From: Bryobacterales bacterium
GTDB taxonomy: Bacteria > Acidobacteriota > Terriglobia > Bryobacterales > UBA6623
Reading direction: 5' to 3'
DNA: 54,867 nucleotides
Assembly: GCA_028819575.1 (NCBI GenBank)
Contig: JAPPLB010000174.1
Coordinates: 1 to 54,867, forward strand
Below, piece by piece: positions 17,193 through 26,221 of the stretch; within the stretch, counting starts at the first letter, position 1, and each line of letters starts with the position of its first letter. The notes under the pieces are model-generated. The model was not told the origin of the DNA, did no database searches, and saw nothing but the letters and a program-made list of their open reading frames with translations. The translations under genes were made by a program, and so were the position numbers.

Positions 17193-19084
17193 TGAACTCC
17201 AGTCGCAAAAGTGCGCGCAATGCGAGTGAAGTCTATATCGCCGTCTTTCAATATGTTGTGGCGATGGCCTTTCTTTGGCTGCTTGCCGGCTTTTGGCAAC
17301 TTCAGGTACAGACCCGCCAGATTTATGTTGAAAGGGCTGATCGGAATCGCATCAAGTCGTTGCAAATCTTTGCTCCGAGGGGGAAAATCCTCGATCGGGA
17401 CGGCCGTGTCATCGTTGACAACAGCCCGAGTCACAAAGTTCTGCTATCACGCGCTTTTCACGATACGGATCTTCTCCAGATCATCGCAGGCGGGCTGAAT
17501 ATTCCGTTCGAACGCCTGGGCGCGAGCCTCAAACGCCTCGAAACATCGAACACGCCAGCGTACCAGGCCGTGATCCTCAAAGAGAATCTGAGCCATGCCG
17601 AAGTAGCTTTCGTGGAGGCTCACCGCTCGCAGTTGCCGGATCTCGAGTTGATCCGATCACACCGGCGCCTTTATCCGAGGGGCGGTTTGGCTTCTCACGT
17701 TATCGGGTATGTCGGGGAAGTCAGCGATGCGGAACTTGATCAGGATACCTTCATGTTCTACGAGCCCGGCGCGGAAATTGGGAAAGCTGGTATCGAGCGT
17801 TCGTATAACGACATCTTGACAGGCACAGACGGCCGCCGTCTTATCGAAGTCGATAGCCTGGGACGCGAGCAAACACTTTTCGGAACGGTCAAGCCCAAAG
17901 CCGGGCGCAGTTTGCGGATCACGTTGGACCTCGACTTGCAAGTGGTTGCCGAGCTTGCTCTGGAAGGGAAAAAGGGAGCCATCGTCGCTCTGGATCCCCG
18001 GAACGGTGAAGTATTGGCTCTGGCCAGCCGACCAACTTATGACCCGAATAAATTTGTCGGGGGTATCAGTGCTGACGACTGGCGTCAGATCCTGCAGGAT
18101 CCGGAAGTTCCCATGTTGAATCGGGCCATACAGGCCCAAGTGGCTCCGGGGTCGGTTTTCAAGGCGATCGTCGCGCTGGCCGGCGGAGAAACAGGCTTGC
18201 TGGATGATGATTTTACGGTTTCGTGCTCAGGAGGTGCGCCGTTCTATAGACGGTATTTTCGCTGCCACTTGGCGAAAGGACACGGTCCTGTGGGTCTGCT
18301 CCAAGCCTTGGCGCAGTCATGCAATGTTTACTTCTATACCCTTGGGAACAAGCTGGGCATCGATCGGATTGCGGAATATGCTGAACTCGCCGGCCTGGGA
18401 CGCCCAACGGGTATTGATCTGCCCCACGAAGAAGGCGGCACCGTGCCCTCAGCGAAATGGAAGCTCCGCCGTTATCACGAAAAGTGGTACAGCGGTGAAA
18501 CGATATCCGTGGCCATCGGCCAGGGCGCGCTGACGGTGACTCCGCTGCAGGTGGCCTTTGCCATCGGCGGAATTGCGATGGGGGGCGTCTGGCACAGACC
18601 ACATTTGGTGGCTTATGAGGACCTGCAGGAACTGCGCCCTCGGTTCGAGCCTCCAGACCCGATTGAAATCGAATTGAACCAACACCACCTGAAAACCATT
18701 CGGCAAGGGCTGTGGGCGGTTGTCAACGGCGGTGGCACCGGTGGGCGCGCACGCATCGCAGGCTACGACGTCTGCGGAAAGACCGGTTCCGCCCAACGAG
18801 CCTCGACACAGTTTAAAGAGGGTAACGATGATCCGGCACTTAAGGACACGGCCTGGTTCGTTGGTTTTGCCCCCTGCGAACAGCCCGAACTGGTTGTTGC
18901 GGCTCTATTCGAAGGTGGGGAACATGGCTATCTGGCAGGCCCGATGGTTCGCGACGTCATCAAGAGCCACCTGGACAAGAAAGTGCGAACACATTGGGCG
19001 AACCGCCGCTCGACACCCTCTTCGTCCGCTGGCGCTGCCCACCCGGTCGCGGGCGCCGCCGCTTGGGGTCGGCAGGCACCGTGA
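17192..19084 (+). CDS. mrdA: Penicillin-binding protein 2 (elongasome transpeptidase)
   Basis: A 630-residue class B PBP that cross-links peptidoglycan during elongation as the partner of RodA. A short cytoplasmic N-terminus and one membrane anchor (YIAVFQYVVAMAFLWLLAGFW) lead to the pedestal domain (APRGKILDRDGRVIVDN). The transpeptidase domain follows with its three motifs: S321-V-F-K324 (the acylated serine), S376-C-N378 and K530-T-G532. The ATG at 17192 overlaps the mreD stop, and the TGA at 19082-19084 overlaps the GTG start of rodA. The C-terminal roughly 25 residues are Ser/Ala/Pro-rich and variable. The length is normal for PBP2. Confidence 0.97.
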   Translation: MNSSRKSARNASEVYIAVFQYVVAMAFLWLLAGFWQLQVQTRQIYVERADRNRIKSLQIFAPRGKILDRDGRVIVDNSPSHKVLLSRAFHDTDLLQIIAGGLNIPFERLGASLKRLETSNTPAYQAVILKENLSHAEVAFVEAHRSQLPDLELIRSHRRLYPRGGLASHVIGYVGEVSDAELDQDTFMFYEPGAEIGKAGIERSYNDILTGTDGRRLIEVDSLGREQTLFGTVKPKAGRSLRITLDLDLQVVAELALEGKKGAIVALDPRNGEVLALASRPTYDPNKFVGGISADDWRQILQDPEVPMLNRAIQAQVAPGSVFKAIVALAGGETGLLDDDFTVSCSGGAPFYRRYFRCHLAKGHGPVGLLQALAQSCNVYFYTLGNKLGIDRIAEYAELAGLGRPTGIDLPHEEGGTVPSAKWKLRRYHEKWYSGETISVAIGQGALTVTPLQVAFAIGGIAMGGVWHRPHLVAYEDLQELRPRFEPPDPIEIELNQHHLKTIRQGLWAVVNGGGTGGRARIAGYDVCGKTGSAQRASTQFKEGNDDPALKDTAWFVGFAPCEQPELVVAALFEGGEHGYLAGPMVRDVIKSHLDKKVRTHWANRRSTPSSSAGAAHPVAGAAAWGRQAP

Positions 19085-20172
19085 CAGACCGGTATGCAAT
19101 CCGGGATTTCGATTGGACGTTGATCTGTCTTTCGGTCGTGATCGCCGTTCTCGGACTTGTCGAAATCTATAGCGCCACCATAAACACGGCTTGGCAGGAT
19201 GCGTATCTGCGTCAACTGATATGGGTCGTACTCGGCCTTGTCCTGATGTGGATGGTTTCGACCACGGACTACAACTGGTGGGTGAAGCATGTACCTTCCT
19301 TCTACATTGCCTCGCTGGCACTGCTATTGATCGTTGCGGTGTTTGGTCATATCGAAGGAGGGTCGCGTCGCTGGCTCTTGCTGCCGGGCGGCATGAGTCT
19401 GCAGACCTCGGAATTCGTAAAGGTGGTGCTAGTATTGTTGGTAGCCTATGCCCTCGGCGAGTCGCCGCGAGAACGGATCACTGTCTCGACCCTGACATGG
19501 CTCGTCGCGATGTTCGCCCTGATGGTGTTGGTGGTGGCGGCTCAGCCGGACCTCAGCACGTCATTGAGTTATGTACCGATCCTCGGGATCGGAATCTGGA
19601 CGGCGGGTATCCGGTGGAAGTATTTGGTGGTGATTGTGCTGCTGGTAGCGATGGCTTTGCCGGTCGGGTGGCACTCCCTCGAACCCTATCAGAAGGAGCG
19701 TTTGGTCACCTACATGAATCCCGAAAGCGACCCGCAGGATACTGGCTATCAATCGATCCAATCGCGCATCGCGGTCGGTTCAGGTGAGATTTGGGGAAAG
19801 GGGTTCGCCCGCGGCACGCAGACGCAGTTGCGGTTTCTGCCAACGCCACACACGGATTTCATTTTTGCAGCCTATGCGGAGGAGAGCGGATTCGCGGGAG
19901 TATTCGTGGCGCTGACGCTCTATTTTGCTCTGCTGATGAAGATTGTTAGTAATGCGCGAGTAGCCATCGACAATACCGGAATGTATTTGTGCATGGGCGT
20001 CGCGGCTCTCTTGTTTTTTCATGTGGTTGTAAATATCGGCATGGTCATCGGGCGGATGCCGGTGACCGGACTACCTCTGCCCTTGATGAGCTATGGTGGG
20101 TCCAATACGGTCACAACCTTTGTGCTACTGGGGTTGGTGAACAGTGTTTGGCAGCGGCGCTTCACGAACTAG
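19081..20172 (+). CDS. rodA: Peptidoglycan glycosyltransferase RodA
   Basis: A 363-residue SEDS-family membrane enzyme that polymerises lipid II into glycan strands together with PBP2. About ten transmembrane segments are visible. Conserved SEDS sequences include GGSRRWL, LQTSEFVKVVLVL, AQPDLSTSL (with the catalytic-site aspartate), LPTPHTDFIFA and GLPLPLMSYGGS. The GTG at 19081 overlaps the PBP2 stop as GTGA and starts right before the first membrane segment, so it is preferred over upstream in-frame starts inside the PBP2 gene. This closes the rod-shape operon. Confidence 0.96.
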   Translation: MTDRYAIRDFDWTLICLSVVIAVLGLVEIYSATINTAWQDAYLRQLIWVVLGLVLMWMVSTTDYNWWVKHVPSFYIASLALLLIVAVFGHIEGGSRRWLLLPGGMSLQTSEFVKVVLVLLVAYALGESPRERITVSTLTWLVAMFALMVLVVAAQPDLSTSLSYVPILGIGIWTAGIRWKYLVVIVLLVAMALPVGWHSLEPYQKERLVTYMNPESDPQDTGYQSIQSRIAVGSGEIWGKGFARGTQTQLRFLPTPHTDFIFAAYAEESGFAGVFVALTLYFALLMKIVSNARVAIDNTGMYLCMGVAALLFFHVVVNIGMVIGRMPVTGLPLPLMSYGGSNTVTTFVLLGLVNSVWQRRFTN

Positions 20173-20579
20173 ATGAGTTGCGCCGCCGATGTTATAGGGC
20201 TCCCTGCGAGATCCGGCGCCCGGATGGCCGCCGGAACCGCTCGACAGAGCCGAGACATTTTTAAGCCGGCCTTGAGCTCTGAAGGCTTGAGGCGACTAGA
20301 TGTGAGTTAGGCAAGATTTTGCGGATTGAATAAGGGATGGACAGGCTACTGTGTTCCGTTAATTCGGACGGCGGTTCTCCCGGTTACGCGCGTTGAGCGA
20401 CCGACATTGTCGAACGATCGCTCCGCTGCTGCGCCGAAGATTCGAGGTTGGATCGTGGGGCTGTTTCAGTAGAGAGCAACACGACCTCTCGAGAGGATCG
20501 GATTTGAGGAGTATCTAAGTCTACTCCTCAATCCTATTGCACCCGCCTATCAGGGCCCTCCCTCCCGAGGAGGCGTCCT
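20173..20579. other. 407-base leader/intergenic region before the RNase E/G gene
   Basis: No protein-coding frame was recognised. The region holds a perfect 12-bp palindrome (CCTCTCGAGAGG near 20485-20496) and, 48 bases before the start codon, a 10-bp stem with an 8-base loop at 20504-20531. The strong Shine-Dalgarno sequence GAGGAGG follows. This is suggestive of a long structured 5' untranslated region, as known for autoregulated rne in enterobacteria. Confidence 0.5.
20504..20531 (+). promoter_or_regulatory. Perfect stem-loop in the leader of the RNase E/G gene
   Basis: TTGAGGAGTA and TACTCCTCAA form a perfect 10-bp stem around the loop TCTAAGTC. It ends 48 bases upstream of the TTG start. 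The stem contains GAGGAG, a Shine-Dalgarno-like sequence, but the real one is downstream at about 20567-20573. No U-tract follows directly, so it is not an obvious terminator. A role as an RNase E landing or autoregulatory hairpin is inference. Confidence 0.55.
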
Positions 20580-23168
20580 TTGTCACAGGAATTGGTTGTA
20601 TCGGCAACGCGGCACGAAACCCGTGTCGGCGTTCTGGAAAATGATCAGCTCGTCGAGATTTACGTCGAGCGCGAATCGCAGGAAGGTCTTGCAGGTAGTA
20701 TCCACAAAGGGCGAGTGACGCGCGTCCTTCCGGGGATGCAGTCGGCTTTCGTCGACGTGGGTCTTGAGAGGGACGCGTTCCTCTACGTCTCGGACTTTTT
20801 TGACGGATCCGCCGAGTTTGAAGAGTCGGAGGACGATAGCGGCTCGAGCAAACGTAAGTCCGGCCGTTCTCGGGAAAAGATCGATGCGCAGTCTGAGCCC
20901 GAGAATGACCAGAATCAGGCTGGGGAGGACGCGGAACCGTCTGACAGCGAGGGTCGCGATCGAAAGGGACGACGACGTCGCGGACGACGCGGCCGTCGGC
21001 GAGGCGGAAAGACAAGTCTGCCTGCATCGAAATACGCAACGCTCTCCGATAAGACCGACGAGGTCCAAAAGCACGAGCCTGCCGTGAAAGAGGCGCCCGG
21101 TGCATCCGACGACGAGCAGCCGTTCAAGTTGCTACCGGGGGAGTCTCTCGCCAAGTACGTCGACGAGAAAGAGGGCGACCCATCAGACAAAGATGAGATC
21201 GCCCCCACTGGGGATCAGAGCAGATTAGTCGGAGAACAAGCGGAATCCGAGCCGCAGGAAATCGTTCTTTCAAGAGAAGCTTCCGCAGACGCAGAACCCG
21301 AGGAATCGAAGGTTCCCGACGCACCCACAGAGGCAGCTACACAAGTGTTCGATCACGTGGCTACGGATGATGAACTTTCAGAGTCACCCGAGCCCGATGA
21401 GTTCGATGAAAACGACGACCAAGAGGACACGGATAACGAGGAAGAGGGGACAAGCGAAGACTCGGACGACGAAGACCAAGGGCCGGATCTGGAACGTGAA
21501 CTCGAGGAGGCAGAGAGACTGGCCGCGCTTGTCGAGGAGCGAGATGGCGAGGATGACGAGTTCCCAGAGGAGTCCCGGGAGTCTGACGGCTCAAACACAG
21601 AATCTGAAGAGTTTTCATCTGAGACTCAAGAGGATGACACTGACACCACCGAAAAAGATCCTGGAGATAAGTCCTCAGAGGCATCCGTCACACCTGGAGA
21701 GCCCATCGAAGAGCCTGCGGAGGCAGCACAGAAGGCTAATGCCTACTCTGACGAAGACAGTGCTGCGCCGGTCCCCGGACAACCCGGATCGGCCCGCGTG
21801 AGTGGACGATCGGGATCTTCGCGTCACCTCCAGCGACGGGGACGCCGGGGACGCCGTCGAAGCAGCCGTCAGCGGGACTACCGTCAACCGGTACAGGAGA
21901 AGGAGCCGCGTGAGCACCGCGCGGTTCGCAAAGAATCGCCGCACGCCAAGCTCCCGCCATCTGACTACAAAATCACAGATATGCTCCAGAAAGGCAACGA
22001 GATTCTGGTGCAGATCGCTAAAGAGCCGCTTGGCAAGAAAGGAGCGCGCATCACGTCTCACATCGCTTTGCCGGGCCGCTACCTGGTATATATGCCGACG
22101 GTAAACCATGTCGGCGTGTCCCGCAAGATCGAATCTTTCGACGAGCGCAAACGGCTTCGCCATGTCGTCCTCACGCATCGCACCGGAATGCCTGGCGGCT
22201 TCATCGTGCGAACCGCCGGAGAAGGCATGCCCGACGAAGAGATCCGTGGCGACATGCTCTTCCTTTACAACCTTTGGCTGGACATTCGCCAGCAAGCCGA
22301 AGAGCGAGAGAATCCCGGCTTGGTTCACCAGGACCTTGATATCGTCGAACGTATCCTTCGCGACCAACTTGACGAGGACTTCAAAGCGATCTGGGTCGAC
22401 GCAGAGGATGAATACGAACGCGTTCTGCGTTTCGTCGAGCGTTTCCAACCGAGCCTGCTGTCAAGAGTGAAACTCTATACCCGCTCGCGGCCGATCTTCG
22501 AAGAATTCAACGTACAGGCCTCGCTGGAGAAAGCGCTACGTCCCAAAGTATGGCTCAAATCGGGCGGTTACATCGTCATAAACCAGACCGAAGCCTTGGT
22601 CTCGATTGATGTCAATACCGGTAAATACGTAGGTAAATCCGACCGTTTGGAAGACACGATCGTCAACACGAACATCGAGGCCGCGCAGGCACTTGTCCGA
22701 CAGCTTCGCTTGCGTGACCTCGGCGGAATCATCGTCATCGACTTCATCGACATGAACGATCAGAAGAACCACAAGAAAGTCTTTCAGGCCCTGGAGCAAG
22801 CTTTGCAAACAGACCGCGCTCCTACGAAATCACTGCAGTTCAACGATTTCGGATTGGTGGCCATTACGAGGAAACGTGTCAAGCAGTCTTTGGAACGCAC
22901 TCTCTGCGACTCCTGTCCGACGTGTAACGGTTCAGGCCGATTGAAGTCAGTCACGACCGTGATTCTGGAAATCCTTGAAGAAGCCCACAAACTGGCTCCC
23001 GACATGGAGCCCCAGAAAGACGTCACTCTGCGTGTGAATCCGGAAGTCGCGCGCACGATTAAGTCTCGAAAGAACAGTTATTTGCAGGAACTCGAGACAT
23101 TGCTCAAAAGCCACGTCCTGGTGCGGAGCGATGGGGGACTGCACCGCGAGAACTTTGATATCCATTGA
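20580..23168 (+). CDS. rng: Ribonuclease E/G with a large acidic insertion in the S1 domain
   Basis: An 862-residue Rne/Rng endoribonuclease for mRNA decay and rRNA/tRNA maturation. The N-terminus (MSQELVVSA, then SIHKGRVTRVLPGMQSAFVDVG, DAFLYVSD) is the first part of the S1 domain. Residues of about 77-457 are Glu/Asp/Ser-rich, end in an Arg-rich patch (RRGRRGRRRSSR) and look disordered. The S1 domain resumes at about 461 (KITDMLQKGNEILVQ, KGARITSHIALPGRYLVYMP). The DNase I-like catalytic core follows, with D677 in SIDVNTGK and D721 in IVIDFIDM, then the zinc-link CDSCPTCNG. There is no long C-terminal scaffold as in E. coli RNase E. The TTG start is supported by GAGGAGG eight or so bases upstream. 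Whether it scaffolds a degradosome through the insertion is unknown. Confidence 0.94.
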   Translation: MSQELVVSATRHETRVGVLENDQLVEIYVERESQEGLAGSIHKGRVTRVLPGMQSAFVDVGLERDAFLYVSDFFDGSAEFEESEDDSGSSKRKSGRSREKIDAQSEPENDQNQAGEDAEPSDSEGRDRKGRRRRGRRGRRRGGKTSLPASKYATLSDKTDEVQKHEPAVKEAPGASDDEQPFKLLPGESLAKYVDEKEGDPSDKDEIAPTGDQSRLVGEQAESEPQEIVLSREASADAEPEESKVPDAPTEAATQVFDHVATDDELSESPEPDEFDENDDQEDTDNEEEGTSEDSDDEDQGPDLERELEEAERLAALVEERDGEDDEFPEESRESDGSNTESEEFSSETQEDDTDTTEKDPGDKSSEASVTPGEPIEEPAEAAQKANAYSDEDSAAPVPGQPGSARVSGRSGSSRHLQRRGRRGRRRSSRQRDYRQPVQEKEPREHRAVRKESPHAKLPPSDYKITDMLQKGNEILVQIAKEPLGKKGARITSHIALPGRYLVYMPTVNHVGVSRKIESFDERKRLRHVVLTHRTGMPGGFIVRTAGEGMPDEEIRGDMLFLYNLWLDIRQQAEERENPGLVHQDLDIVERILRDQLDEDFKAIWVDAEDEYERVLRFVERFQPSLLSRVKLYTRSRPIFEEFNVQASLEKALRPKVWLKSGGYIVINQTEALVSIDVNTGKYVGKSDRLEDTIVNTNIEAAQALVRQLRLRDLGGIIVIDFIDMNDQKNHKKVFQALEQALQTDRAPTKSLQFNDFGLVAITRKRVKQSLERTLCDSCPTCNGSGRLKSVTTVILEILEEAHKLAPDMEPQKDVTLRVNPEVARTIKSRKNSYLQELETLLKSHVLVRSDGGLHRENFDIH

Positions 23169-23198
23169 TTCGCATCACTCTGCTGCCATTCGCCGCCT

Positions 23199-24053
23199 AT
23201 GACACCAAAGATTGGAATTATTGGAGGAAGCGGGCTCTACAACATGCCGCACCTCAGTGACCGCGTCGAGCAGACGATCAAAACCCCGTGGGGGGATCCT
23301 TCGGATGCCTTCTTGCTTGGGAATCTGGAAGGCCGAGCAGTCGCCTTCCTGGCCCGCCATGGCCGGGGGCACCGCATCATGCCCTCGAATCTCAATTTTC
23401 GAGCGAATATTTATGCGCTCAAGAGCCTCGGCGTGCAGTGGATTCTCTCATTCAGCGCCGTGGGCTCGCTCCGAGAAAATCTCAAACCGCTCGACTTCTG
23501 TATTCCCGATCAATTCTTTGACCGCACGCGCGGGCGAGCGTCCACGTTCTTTGATGAGGATATTGCGGTGCACGTCGGCTTCGCGGACCCGGTTTGCTCG
23601 ACCCTGGCCGATGTGGCTGAGGAAGCCTGCAAGCAGGCGGGCGTCACGGTCCATCGCGGCGGCACGTACTGTTGCATGGAGGGTCCCGCGTTCTCAACGC
23701 GTGCGGAGTCACTCGCCTACCGATCGTGGGGATTCGACGTGATCGGCATGACGAACTTGCAGGAAGCCAAGCTCGCGCGCGAGGCCGAAATGTCATATGT
23801 CACGATCGCCATGGTGACGGACTATGACTGTTGGCACCCCGAACACGCTGACGTGACGGTCGAGCAAGTGATCGCATATCTCACCGAAAACGCCGAGCAT
23901 GCCAGGATGGTGGCGGCGGAAGCCGTCAAGCGAATCCCCGAGGGCGACAGCCCGTTTTCCTCGGCAATCAGGAACGCCATCATTACCGATCGCTCCAAGA
24001 TCTCTGAAGCGTCAAAAGAGAAGTACCGGCTTTTGATCGGGAAGTATCTGTAG
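23199..24053 (+). CDS. mtnP: 5'-methylthioadenosine phosphorylase
   Basis: A 284-residue PNP/MTAP-family phosphorylase that converts 5'-methylthioadenosine and phosphate to adenine and 5-methylthioribose-1-phosphate for methionine salvage. Seen: N-terminal KIGIIGGSGLYNM, the phosphate-binding FLARHGRGHRIMPSNLNFRANIYALK, SAVGSLRE, the substrate loop YCCMEGPAFSTRAES, and IGMTNLQEAKLAREAEM. The MTAP-like active-site pattern MVTDYDCWH is intact. The length is normal. A PfkB-family kinase follows ten bases after the stop, likely in the same transcript. S-methyl-5'-thioinosine phosphorylase activity cannot be excluded by reading alone. Confidence 0.93.
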   Translation: MTPKIGIIGGSGLYNMPHLSDRVEQTIKTPWGDPSDAFLLGNLEGRAVAFLARHGRGHRIMPSNLNFRANIYALKSLGVQWILSFSAVGSLRENLKPLDFCIPDQFFDRTRGRASTFFDEDIAVHVGFADPVCSTLADVAEEACKQAGVTVHRGGTYCCMEGPAFSTRAESLAYRSWGFDVIGMTNLQEAKLAREAEMSYVTIAMVTDYDCWHPEHADVTVEQVIAYLTENAEHARMVAAEAVKRIPEGDSPFSSAIRNAIITDRSKISEASKEKYRLLIGKYL

Positions 24054-24063
24054 GCCCGTCAAC

Positions 24064-24978
24064 ATGGCTCTTCTTGTTGTCGGGTCTGTCGCATACGACG
24101 GAGTTGAAACTCCTCACGGCAAAGTCGACCGCATGCTCGGCGGCGCCGGCACTTATATCTCGCTCGCCGCAAGTCACTTTGCTGAGGTGAAGCTTGTCGG
24201 TGTGGTCGGCGAGGATTTTGCTGCTGAGGACGAGCAACTCCTTGCCGATCATGGTGTTGACCTCGAAGGACTCGAGAAGATGCCGGGCAAGACGTTCTTC
24301 TGGCGCGGCGCCTATTCCCATGACATGAACGAGCGGACAACGCTGACGACACAGCTCAATGTGTTCGCCGACTTCAACCCGAAGCTGCCCGCATCCTACC
24401 AGGAGACTCCCTACTCCTTTCTGGGCAACATTCATCCCAACCTGCAGAGGCAGGTGCGCGACCAGATCGCTTCGCCGCGGTTCGTCGGCGGTGACACGAT
24501 GAATTTCTGGATAGAAGGAACCCCGGACGAGCTTGCGGCGGCGATCGAACAGTGGGACTTCATCCTGATCAACGACAGCGAGGCGCGCTTGCTGGCGGGA
24601 GAATACAACCTGCTTAGCGCGGCGAGAAAAATCCAGGAGATGGGCCCGCAGACGGTGGTCATCAAGCGTGGCGAGTACGGAGCAATCCTGTTCCGGCCGG
24701 AAGGTTACTTCATCGCCCCTGGCTTTTTGCTGCAAACCGTGTTCGATCCGACGGGCGCAGGTGACTCGTTCGCCGGGGGCTTCATGGGGTATCTGACCGA
24801 GCAGGGGATAGAGAGTCTCGACGATGCGTCGCACGCCCATCTCCGCAAAGCCATGATCTACGGCTCGGTGATGGGCAGCTTTTGCTGTGAACGATTCGGC
24901 GTGGAGAAGCTGCGGAACTTGACACGCGACGATATCGAAAGACGGTATCGGGAGTTCAAGGCGTTTACCGAGTTCTAG
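24064..24978 (+). CDS. PfkB-family carbohydrate/nucleoside kinase
   Basis: A 304-residue ribokinase-like kinase. The N-terminal di-glycine motif is in MLGGAGTYISLAAS. The C-terminal signature is DPTGAGDSFAGGFMGYL, whose aspartate is the catalytic base and whose GAGD forms the anion hole. The ATP-site region TVVIKRGEYGA is visible. The family phosphorylates sugars and nucleosides such as ribose, fructose-6-phosphate or adenosine. Its position directly behind mtnP suggests a role in methylthioadenosine or adenosine salvage, but the substrate is not readable. The length is typical and the frame intact. Confidence 0.9.
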   Translation: MALLVVGSVAYDGVETPHGKVDRMLGGAGTYISLAASHFAEVKLVGVVGEDFAAEDEQLLADHGVDLEGLEKMPGKTFFWRGAYSHDMNERTTLTTQLNVFADFNPKLPASYQETPYSFLGNIHPNLQRQVRDQIASPRFVGGDTMNFWIEGTPDELAAAIEQWDFILINDSEARLLAGEYNLLSAARKIQEMGPQTVVIKRGEYGAILFRPEGYFIAPGFLLQTVFDPTGAGDSFAGGFMGYLTEQGIESLDDASHAHLRKAMIYGSVMGSFCCERFGVEKLRNLTRDDIERRYREFKAFTEF

Positions 24979-25125
24979 GCGCACCGCTTGCGCAACTTCT
25001 CAGGAAAGATCACACGAACGCTCAACTCCCCGATCTCTTCCCGGGTTTATGACGGCGATTGATTTGCACCGGCCGGGGGCAAGTGACCGTGGCGCGCAAG
25101 CAGCGACTCAGTCAGATCGGGCGTC

Positions 25126-25131
25126 TACAAT
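25126..25131 (+). promoter_or_regulatory. -10-like TACAAT eight bases before a start codon
   Basis: TACAAT ends eight bases before the ATG at 25140, close enough for a nearly leaderless transcript. A Shine-Dalgarno-like AGGGGG lies between them. No convincing -35 box. Confidence 0.3.
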
Positions 25132-25139
25132 AGGGGGCC

Positions 25140-25592
25140 ATGCAGGACTGGAAGGCCAGTGCTCTCGTGGTGGTTTTGCTGCTATGGGCGGGAATTTTGT
25201 TTGGGGTGTCGTTCCTTGCGACACCCGCTAAGTTTTCGGCGCCAAGTTTGACGCTGCCGGTGGCGGTAGATGTGGGAAGGTCGACTTTCGCAGTGCTGAA
25301 TCAGGTGGAGTTGGGCTGTGCCGTACTCAGCTTGGGGTTGCTGTTGGCGGGAGCGTCGCGAGCTTTCGTGGTGCGGTTGGCTTTGGGCTTGGCTGCACTG
25401 GGATTGCTTCTCGAGACGCTTTGGTTGCTGCCGGCGCTGGACGAGCGTGCACGAATTGTGATCGACAGTGGCACACCGCCGGCTTCGAGTCTGCACGATG
25501 TATATATCGGGATCGACGCTGCGAAGCTTGTTGCGCTTCTTCTGGGAACGGTCGTTCTGCTGCGTCCCGACGAGCAGCGTCAGCGCCAGTAG
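25140..25592 (+). CDS. Small four-helix membrane protein (DUF4149-like)
   Basis: A 150-residue integral membrane protein with four hydrophobic segments: ALVVVLLLWAGILFGVSFL, LGCAVLSLGLLLAGA, FVVRLALGLAALGLLLETLWLL and IDAAKLVALLLGTVVLL. The pattern and length resemble DUF4149-type proteins, with no catalytic motif recognised, so its role is unknown. Its 3' end overlaps the convergent DUF1761-like gene by 13 bases. The ATG at 25140 sits close behind a -10-like TACAAT. Confidence 0.75.
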   Translation: MQDWKASALVVVLLLWAGILFGVSFLATPAKFSAPSLTLPVAVDVGRSTFAVLNQVELGCAVLSLGLLLAGASRAFVVRLALGLAALGLLLETLWLLPALDERARIVIDSGTPPASSLHDVYIGIDAAKLVALLLGTVVLLRPDEQRQRQ

Positions 25593-26020
25593 GCGAGGAC
25601 AAGACCGAAGAGGAGGAGGCGCGTGAGGTCGAAACCGGCGTTGATGGCGACAAGGCCCCAGCCCTTCTGTTCCCACGCGACCCGCCCCATTTGCAGAGGC
25701 AGGAAGAAGCCCAGCCAAGTCCACACGGCCCCCTCGATGCCGTAGACCCACGAGGGTTCGTCCGCACCGACTCCCCAGATGGATGGCCGCCAAACCTCGA
25801 TGCTGTGCGCAAGCACGAAGGCAATCAGCAGCGAACCGAGAATGAAGAGGCTCATTGACTTGGCCATCGCGCCGCCTGCTGGCTGTTCCATGTCCTCGAT
25901 GCCCATTTGCTTTGCCCAGGCCTTGCCAAAGACCGGACCGAACCACAGAAAGCCGATCGGCACTGCGGCGGCAACGCAGGCCACTATGGCGAGATAGTTG
26001 ATGTTGATTTCGGGCTGCAT
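25580..26020 (-). CDS. DUF1761-like membrane protein
   Basis: A 146-residue membrane protein with four predicted segments. The N-terminal part, INYLAIVACVAAAVPIGFLWFGPVFGKAWAKQMG, is the typical opening of DUF1761 proteins, where a GxxWFGPLFG-like stretch follows the first helix. Its function is unknown. ATG 26020 is chosen because GGAGATC lies just before it; an upstream in-frame start adds only 12 polar residues. The gene is convergent with and overlaps the preceding membrane protein gene at the 3' end. Confidence 0.8.
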   Translation of the reverse strand: MQPEININYLAIVACVAAAVPIGFLWFGPVFGKAWAKQMGIEDMEQPAGGAMAKSMSLFILGSLLIAFVLAHSIEVWRPSIWGVGADEPSWVYGIEGAVWTWLGFFLPLQMGRVAWEQKGWGLVAINAGFDLTRLLLFGLVLAYWR

Positions 26021-26221
26021 TAGTGATCTCCTGGCTACCGGGGATGAACCATTCACAACGCATCCCCGCGGACGGCAGTCGTCATGTTAGCGGTTGCTGA
26101 TGGAACTCGTTCGCCTCGGCCTATGCAGATTCCCAGATCCGTGAAAACGTGGTTTTCTGACTCCGCAGTAAATGCGGCGTGCCGAGCCGCTGCTTCTCGA
26201 ATTCGTGATGGCTGCAACCTA

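Noticed and set aside
23983-24984. 333-residue open frame antisense to the PfkB gene
   Set aside because: Shadow; the PfkB signature and di-glycine motif are on the plus strand.
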